From the NCBI RefSeq assembly GCF_014324365.1, contig NZ_QEIG01000018.1:124001-188000 (forward strand): a DNA stretch of 64,000 nt. The letters are read 5' to 3'. Position 1 is the stretch's first letter, and every line of letters starts with the position of its first letter. The DNA is from Algoriphagus sp. AK58 (lineage in GTDB: Bacteria > Bacteroidota > Bacteroidia > Cytophagales > Cyclobacteriaceae). Below, piece after piece: positions 59,289-64,000 of the stretch. Both the position numbers and the translations under genes were made by a program. The notes beneath the pieces are model-generated. The model ran no database searches. It was not told where the DNA came from and saw only the letters and a program-made list of their open reading frames with translations.

Positions 59289-60193
59289 TAATGTTTTTCT
59301 CGTTTAGAAGATTTTTTGCGAACACCTTCCTCCACAAATTTGATGATTTCGGCTGCGATATTTATACCGGTTGCACTTTCTATTCCCTCAAGCCCAGGTG
59401 AGCTGTTCACTTCCAAAATCAGTGGCCCTCTGGCAGATTGAAGCATATCCACTCCTGCCACGTCCAATCCCAAAGCTTTCGCTGCATTAAGTGCCGCTTG
59501 CTTCTCTACCCTGCTCAATTTGATCACAGTGGCCACGCCTCCCCGATGAAGGTTGGATCGAAACTCACCTTCAGCGCCTTGTCGCTTCATGGCTCCGACC
59601 ACTTTCCCATTGACTACAAACGCCCGGATATCCGCGCCTTTGGCTTCTTTGATAAATTCCTGAACGATAATCCTGGCCTTCAATCCGTGAAATGCCTCCA
59701 CGACCGACTGCGCTGCTTTTTTAGTCTCCGCCAACACTACTCCCAATCCCTGCGTACCTTCCAGCAACTTGATGATGACAGGAGCTCCGCCGACCTGCTC
59801 GATCAGTTGCTTTTCACCTCCTTTGGAAAAATTGGTAAATGCCGTCTTTGGCATACCAAGTCCGTTTTTAGAAAGAATCTGCAGGCTCCTTAGTTTGTCT
59901 CGGCTACGCACAATCGCCTGCGAAGTCACGACTGAAAAGGCCCCCATCAACTCAAACTGACGGACCACCGCAGTTCCGTAAAATGTCACAGACGCTCCTA
60001 TTCGGGGAATAATTGCATCCACTCCTTCCAGCTTTTGACCTTTGTAAATAATGGAAGGTCCTTCTTGCTCGATGATCAGATCACAGAGACTGTGATCGAC
60101 TACCATGGCTTCATGACCGGCTTTTTGAATTTCTTCAACTAGCCTTCGGGTAGAGAATAACTTTGGATTCCTCGAAAGGATGGCAATTTTCAT
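59288..60193 (-). CDS. rimK: RimK-type ATP-grasp alpha-L-glutamate ligase
   Basis: 301-aa ATP-grasp ligase. RimK of E. coli adds glutamates to ribosomal protein S6; relatives make poly-glutamyl tails on cofactors. The N-terminal [22 protein letters not shown]-binding [15 protein letters not shown], the [16 protein letters not shown] strand and the Mg-binding [19 protein letters not shown] are all family-typical. It is coupled to the RimB-like protease gene upstream (4-base overlap), which is known to occur with RimK in proteobacteria and suggests reversible tail addition. Confidence 0.92.
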   Translation of the reverse strand: MKIAILSRNPKLFSTRRLVEEIQKAGHEAMVVDHSLCDLIIEQEGPSIIYKGQKLEGVDAIIPRIGASVTFYGTAVVRQFELMGAFSVVTSQAIVRSRDKLRSLQILSKNGLGMPKTAFTNFSKGGEKQLIEQVGGAPVIIKLLEGTQGLGVVLAETKKAAQSVVEAFHGLKARIIVQEFIKEAKGADIRAFVVNGKVVGAMKRQGAEGEFRSNLHRGGVATVIKLSRVEKQAALNAAKALGLDVAGVDMLQSARGPLILEVNSSPGLEGIESATGINIAAEIIKFVEEGVRKKSSKREKH

Positions 60194-60630
60194 TTCTTTT
60201 TGCGGTAGGTTTTTCCCAAGTTGGTTTTGGATACATCCACAAGGAATCTTCCTCGAAGAATCTTTCTGCCCAGCAAGATGGAATTTTTCATACTGGACCT
60301 GTCTGTGAGCGTAAACTCCGCCCGATAAGTTTCTCCGGCGAGTTGTAATTTGGTCTCGATCAGGTAGCGGACCTCTGCCTGCCCGAAGGAGTTTTTGACT
60401 TTCTTTTCTCGGTAGTTTTCAAAAACGAGGGTTTTCCCTGTGAATTTTTGATGCTTGGGCATCAGGATTTGAAATTTCAGCACTTTTTTTCCATCCATTT
60501 CTTCCTCCCTGATTTCCTCTGCATGCAGGCTGCTGGTATAAGCCCCGGTATCGATTTTGGCCCACACCAGATTAAGGCCCAATTCCGGAAGAGTAATTTT
60601 TTCCTTTCGACCGATTAGTTTTTGCTCCAT
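60190..60630 (-). CDS. RimB-like retropepsin-type protease
   Basis: 146-aa protein with the aspartic-protease-like motif [11 protein letters not shown] near residue 26 and a C-terminal [18 protein letters not shown] strand, matching the 'ATP-dependent zinc protease' family, now seen as RimB-type retropepsins that trim RimK-added glutamates. It overlaps rimK by 4 bases, which supports a joint role. The target here (ribosomal S6 or another protein) is not known. Confidence 0.88.
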   Translation of the reverse strand: MEQKLIGRKEKITLPELGLNLVWAKIDTGAYTSSLHAEEIREEEMDGKKVLKFQILMPKHQKFTGKTLVFENYREKKVKNSFGQAEVRYLIETKLQLAGETYRAEFTLTDRSSMKNSILLGRKILRGRFLVDVSKTNLGKTYRKKK

Positions 60631-60633
60631 GAC

Positions 60634-61779
60634 TTAGTTTTTTGACATCATTAGCAGCAATTCCATGGACAGGTCGGTAAAAATCATTTTGGCATTTCCG
60701 TTTCTTTCGAGATGATAATGTGCCTTATTGAAAGCATCATACATCTTTAGGGCATGATCCTCTGTGAGTACATTTTTACTGATCTTATTGATAAATTCCC
60801 GATCCTCATCGGTGGTGCGAAGCAGGTTTTCCAGTTCAAGATTCTTGAGCATGATTTCTCGGGTCACATTAAGTCCCGCCAAAATCAAAGACTTCTGTGC
60901 CTCTTTGTCGTACTTGTGGAATTCCTCTGAAAGATTGAAAAGGTCTTTGAGATTTTTGGTCACACAAAGCCTAAACCAATCCCTTACCTGCCGAACCGTC
61001 TGATCTTCCACGTTTTCTAAAAGACGGTAAGCTTCTCTCAGGTTTCCATCGGCAAGCATGGCGATCTGCTCAGCGGCCTTGGTTTCGCAAAGTCCGGTAT
61101 CAACTAGGTGATTTTTAATTTCCTCATCGGAAAAAGCCCGAACCATGATTTTTTGCGTTCGCGAAAGTATGGTGGTCAAGAGTTGATCCGCTTGTGAGGT
61201 CACCAACATGAATATTGTCTTTGCAGGTGGCTCTTCGATGATTTTCAAAAGGGAGTTGGCCGCCGAGGGGTGGAGAAATTCCGGTGCCCAGATCAGCATG
61301 ATCTTATATCCGCCTTCGAAAGACATTAATGAAAGCGCCTGAATGATTTTTCTAGCCGCTGCTTTGGAAATATTCAATTGCTTTTTCTCAAAGCCATTGA
61401 AGTAAATAAAGTCGTGGACATTACCGTAGGGATTTCCCAACGCGAATTTTCTCCAGTTGGCGAGCACATCTACCTTTTCTTCTTTTTCTGTTTCCTCTCC
61501 TCCTTCGTCATCTTTGCTTGAGGCCACGACGGGGAAAGCAAAATTCAAATCAGGCATGATGAGCTTTTTCATCCGCTGACAAGCACCACAGGTACCGCAA
61601 GAATCTGAATCGGTCGGATTTTCGCAATAGAGGTATGTCGCCAAGGCCAAGGCCAAGGTCAAATTAGCTGAGCCTTCTGGCCCATGAAAAAGCAAGGCAT
61701 GCGCCAAATGATTGAATTTGACCGCATTGAGTAGCTTTTCTTTGGTCTCGGGGAGCCCTGGTATTTCTGCAAACTGCAT
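60634..61779 (-). CDS. holB: DNA polymerase III delta-prime-type clamp-loader subunit
   Basis: 381-aa clamp-loader subunit. The Walker A region is HGPEGSANLT, lacking the G-K-T of active ATPases, as in delta-prime. A four-cysteine zinc module is near the N-terminus (C-x8-C-x2-C-x2-C in YLYCENP...CGTCGACQ), and the sensor region reads LSRTQKI. An insert (DDEGGEETEKEEKVD) is typical of the Bacteroidota form. Placed 3 bases ahead of the RimB-like gene and after the GlmU-like gene. Confidence 0.94.
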   Translation of the reverse strand: MQFAEIPGLPETKEKLLNAVKFNHLAHALLFHGPEGSANLTLALALATYLYCENPTDSDSCGTCGACQRMKKLIMPDLNFAFPVVASSKDDEGGEETEKEEKVDVLANWRKFALGNPYGNVHDFIYFNGFEKKQLNISKAAARKIIQALSLMSFEGGYKIMLIWAPEFLHPSAANSLLKIIEEPPAKTIFMLVTSQADQLLTTILSRTQKIMVRAFSDEEIKNHLVDTGLCETKAAEQIAMLADGNLREAYRLLENVEDQTVRQVRDWFRLCVTKNLKDLFNLSEEFHKYDKEAQKSLILAGLNVTREIMLKNLELENLLRTTDEDREFINKISKNVLTEDHALKMYDAFNKAHYHLERNGNAKMIFTDLSMELLLMMSKN

Positions 61780-61790
61780 ATCCGGATCGA

Positions 61791-62987
61791 TCAGGAAGTT
61801 TTATCCCAAATTCTGTAGCTTTTGGTCAATTCAAAAACCTTGTCCACGATTTCTTTTTCCTCGGGAGTCCATTCTACTCCCCTTCTGGCATACACCGCCT
61901 TGGCTGTCTCCTCAAACTTAGCGATGGTAAAGGTCGAAAAGCCCGCTGCACCTCCCCAAGAGAAGGAAGGAATGAAATTGCGGGGATAGCCATCTCCGAA
62001 AATATTGGCTCCTACTCCCACCACGGTACCGGTATTGAACATGGTATTGATCCCGCACTTGCTATGATCGCCCATCATCAAGCCGCAAAACTGTAACCCT
62101 GTATTGGAAAAACCGCCTTTGGTATAATCCCAGAGTTTGACCGGAGCGTAGTTGTTTTTAAGGTTGGAAGTATTGGTGTCCGCACCGAGATTACACCATT
62201 CTCCCAAGACAGAATTGCCAAGGAATCCTTCGTGACCTTTGTTGGAGTAGCCAAAAATCACCGAATTGGAAATTTCGCCTCCTACTTTGGAAAACGGCCC
62301 TACGGTGGTATCACCACGGAGCTTTGCTCCCATATTTACGGTAGACCCTTCGCACAGCGCAAATGGGCCTCTTATTAAGGATCCTTCTTGAATTTCTGTA
62401 TTCTTTCCGATATAGATAGGGCCACCTTCTGCATTGAGAACTGCCGCTTTGATTTTGGCACCTTCTTCAATAAAAATCTGATCCGCACCATACACAATCG
62501 TATGAGGATCTTTCAATGGCTGCGAAATCCTTCCTGCGGTAAGAAGAGAAAAATCCTTCCGGATTTCAGATCCATTGAATTGGAAAATATGCCAGGTTTT
62601 TTGAAGTAAAACTGGCTCAAACGTCAGCTGAACGACGTTTCTTTCGGCTGCAAAGCTGAGATTCTTCTCGGTCTCTCCGATATAGCCGGCTAGGAAAACC
62701 TTCCCAAAATAGAGGGCTTGATCCTCTTTCAGGGCATTTATCGCCTGAATAGCATCAGAATCCGGCATCCAAGAACCATTGATAGCGAGAGCCTTTTCTG
62801 AAATTCTAGGAAATTTTTTCTGAAGGTAATCCTGCGTCAAATATGAAATCTTGGCTCCGGTAAGCTTATTCCATTTTTCAGAGATCTTGAGAATACCCAC
62901 TCGGATATCTGCCACAGGTCTGGTAAAAGTAAACGGAAGTAAGGATCCTCTTATCGCAGGATCGTCAAATAATAGAATATGGGTCAT
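61791..62987 (-). CDS. GlmU-family sugar nucleotidyltransferase-like protein
   Basis: 398-aa protein of the putative GlmU-like family of Bacteroidota. The N-terminal ~200 residues are a degenerate nucleotidyltransferase domain (FTFTRPVADIRVGIL, without a clear G-x-G-T-x-M pocket); the C-terminal half has left-handed beta-helix hexapeptides (IYIGKNTEIQEGSLIRGP, VNMGAKLRGDTTVG). A hexose-phosphate or amino-sugar activating role is suggested by the family. I start at the ATG at 62987, since a longer frame overlaps the terminator. Confidence 0.88.
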   Translation of the reverse strand: MTHILLFDDPAIRGSLLPFTFTRPVADIRVGILKISEKWNKLTGAKISYLTQDYLQKKFPRISEKALAINGSWMPDSDAIQAINALKEDQALYFGKVFLAGYIGETEKNLSFAAERNVVQLTFEPVLLQKTWHIFQFNGSEIRKDFSLLTAGRISQPLKDPHTIVYGADQIFIEEGAKIKAAVLNAEGGPIYIGKNTEIQEGSLIRGPFALCEGSTVNMGAKLRGDTTVGPFSKVGGEISNSVIFGYSNKGHEGFLGNSVLGEWCNLGADTNTSNLKNNYAPVKLWDYTKGGFSNTGLQFCGLMMGDHSKCGINTMFNTGTVVGVGANIFGDGYPRNFIPSFSWGGAAGFSTFTIAKFEETAKAVYARRGVEWTPEEKEIVDKVFELTKSYRIWDKTS

Positions 62988-62999
62988 AGGGCAAAAATA

Positions 63000-63037
63000 A
63001 AAAAGTCTCCCGGAATCCTTGCTCCGGGAGACTTTTT
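63000..63037 (-). terminator. Terminator of rpmE2
   Basis: Perfect 15-bp stem, AAAAAGTCTCCCGGA with TCCGGGAGACTTTTT, loop of 8. It lies 20 bp past the rpmE2 stop, between rpmE2 and the GlmU-like gene. Confidence 0.92.
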
Positions 63038-63056
63038 CGGCTGATTCCACCAAGAA

Positions 63057-63302
63057 TTACTTCTTCGCGTATCTTTTGTTGAATTTCTCCACTCGACCAG
63101 CCGTGTCAAGAAGCATCTTCTTACCGGTGTAGAATGGGTGAGATTCAGAACTCACTTCAATTTTATAAACTGGATAAGTCTTGCCGTCGGTCCATTCGAT
63201 GGTTTCATTGGTCTCGATGGTCGACTTGGTCAAAAACTTAAACTCGCTAGAGGTATCGTAGAACACTACGTCTCTGTATTTAGGATGAATATCTTTTTTC
63301 AT
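63057..63302 (-). CDS. rpmE2: Ribosomal protein L31, type B
   Basis: 81-aa L31 of the zinc-free B type (no CxxC), beginning [20 protein letters not shown] and with SHPFYTGKK and [11 protein letters not shown]. Type B is the usual sole or second form in Bacteroidota and supports zinc sparing. I start at the ATG at 63302, which gives a perfect N-terminus; the 14 open codons upstream are the leader. A very good promoter lies at 63342-63373 and a terminator behind it. Confidence 0.97.
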   Translation of the reverse strand: MKKDIHPKYRDVVFYDTSSEFKFLTKSTIETNETIEWTDGKTYPVYKIEVSSESHPFYTGKKMLLDTAGRVEKFNKRYAKK

Positions 63303-63341
63303 ATGTTCAGCTAGTTTTCTTGGCCTTTTTGAAATGAGGCA

Positions 63342-63373
63342 CAAAGATATTCTTTTAAATAAAACTCACCAAA
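63342..63373 (-). promoter_or_regulatory. Promoter of rpmE2
   Basis: Minus-strand TTTG (63373-63370), exactly 20 bases, then TATCTTTG (63349-63342), a perfect match to TTTG-N20-TAnnTTTG. It gives a leader of about 35 bases. This is the best promoter match in the window. Confidence 0.75.
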
Positions 63374-63425
63374 TCTTTCTCGATGATTTATTTAGCTAAA
63401 TGACATTGAAGTCAAGCGGATTGGA

Positions 63426-64000
63426 TTATTTACTCTTAAGATCGCCCCGCTTGATAGATCGGATAAATTGCGACCAAGCAAAAGGATCCAAAATTCGAAG
63501 AGGACGGGGTCCATACAAATCCTGATTTTGCATCATTTGTCCTTCTTGGAAGTAGCGGAAATTCTCATTACCCGACGCAGGCATAGACTCCGCCCATCTT
63601 AGAAGCATTTCAGGGCTCATATTCGCTCTACTGATAGACATTGGGTCTACCACATTCATAGCGATTACAGCTTTTTTAAATTCTTCTTCTGTCGGATAGG
63701 GCATTACCTCTATTTCTGCCAAGGCAATCTCATCTACCTCCATGGTCAATATCAGGGAAATCCGATCGTTCTCTACTTTTTCGGGAACCTTAAAGGTTTG
63801 TTTTTTCAATCCAATAAAACTGAATACAATACTGTCTCCTTCCAAAACCGGCATGGAAAAGTATCCAAAACGTCCTGACACTGTCCCTCTTCCTTTCTTA
63901 GGCACATAAATATTCACACCTGGTACCGCATCCGTACTGTCAGCATTCAATATGATCCCGGAAAGCTGAATGACTTTTTTTTCCTGCTGATCTTGGGCAA
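63426..64000 (-). CDS. Carboxypeptidase-regulatory-like domain protein (5' end outside the window)
   Basis: The frame is open to the right edge, so the start is missing; an internal TTG at 63950 is not the real start. The visible part begins AQDQQEKKVIQLSGIILNAD, which looks like a signal-peptide end (AQ) followed by a carboxypeptidase-D regulatory-like beta sandwich (~85 aa: VPGVNIYVPKKGRGTVSGRF, VFSFIGLKKQTF). After it come ~100 residues of helical, unassigned sequence ending SIKRGDLKSK. Such domains occur in the plug-side of TonB receptors and in other exported Bacteroidota proteins; here no barrel follows. Confidence 0.8.
   Translation of the reverse strand, partial: AQDQQEKKVIQLSGIILNADSTDAVPGVNIYVPKKGRGTVSGRFGYFSMPVLEGDSIVFSFIGLKKQTFKVPEKVENDRISLILTMEVDEIALAEIEVMPYPTEEEFKKAVIAMNVVDPMSISRANMSPEMLLRWAESMPASGNENFRYFQEGQMMQNQDLYGPRPLRILDPFAWSQFIRSIKRGDLKSK

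Noticed and set aside
1..64000. Frameshifts or pseudogenes
   Set aside because: Every family assignment was of normal length and had its key residues; none looked broken apart from edge-cut genes at 1-113 and 63426-64000.

Overview
The window reads as a chromosomal stretch from a free-living member of the Bacteroidota, most likely order Cytophagales (an Algoriphagus/Cyclobacteriaceae-like organism); that placement is inferred from gene content, not from a database search. Signs for it are a protein with a C-terminal type IX secretion (type B) sorting domain, an ExbB-ExbD-ExbD channel operon, a three-gene SdhC-A-B operon with one cytochrome subunit, DUF4221- and DUF6340-like lipoproteins, PorT-like outer-membrane barrels, the near absence of Shine-Dalgarno sequences, and promoters of the Bacteroidota form TTTG-N20-TAnnTTTG. 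There is no prophage, insertion sequence or CRISPR array. Almost every gene is intact and of normal family length.

Layout. 1-2430: proton-channel operon exbB, a small membrane protein, exbD, exbD (minus strand), then a cut-off transporter gene. 2938-3352: a tRNA-Ser(GGA) followed downstream by two tandem 163-bp units, each carrying a copy of the tRNA 3' end plus a terminator; this is the least conventional locus here. 3446-9618: a tight seven-gene minus-strand run (glycosyltransferase, small winged-helix-like protein, SpoIIE-type phosphatase, polysaccharide deacetylase, glycosyltransferase, TatD nuclease, asparaginase). 9640-13948: ruvC, a beta-barrel, a Crp/Fnr regulator, and a beta-helix lipoprotein with a di-haem cytochrome. 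14451-17858: succinate dehydrogenase. 18181-23346: a large secreted surface protein, a DCC protein, and a bicarbonate-transporter-like permease divergent from a LysR regulator. 23537-31173: fabD, folK, sppA, a flavin reductase, a nuclease-fold protein, pgk and a Sua5-type tRNA-modification enzyme. 30208-36198: a seven-gene overlapping run from an enoyl-CoA hydratase through recQ to sua5. 36259-41631: comEC, a barrel, GNAT, phoH, SAM-hydroxide adenosyltransferase, monooxygenase, tRNA-Leu(CAA). 41882-49780: an ABC export pair divergent from a TesA-like esterase, then a GMC oxidoreductase with its small subunit. 50136-64000: a DUF4221 lipoprotein, a BNR-repeat protein, a barrel, an orphan receiver, an NSS transporter, then a housekeeping run (reductase, cyclophilin, hemC, rimK, a RimB-like protease, holB, a GlmU-like enzyme, rpmE2).

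How the genes work together. The two glycosyltransferases and the deacetylase probably build or modify a surface polysaccharide, with the phosphatase as a co-transcribed signalling part. The GMC protein and its subunit-3 partner form a periplasmic sugar or alcohol dehydrogenase that passes electrons to the respiratory chain, in which SdhCAB also works. The RimK ligase and RimB-like protease genes overlap and suggest tail addition and removal on a protein or peptide. Genes are packed with many 1-8 base overlaps (ATGA, TGATG), so translational coupling is common. Intergenic regions carry hairpin terminators and several kinds of short repeat.
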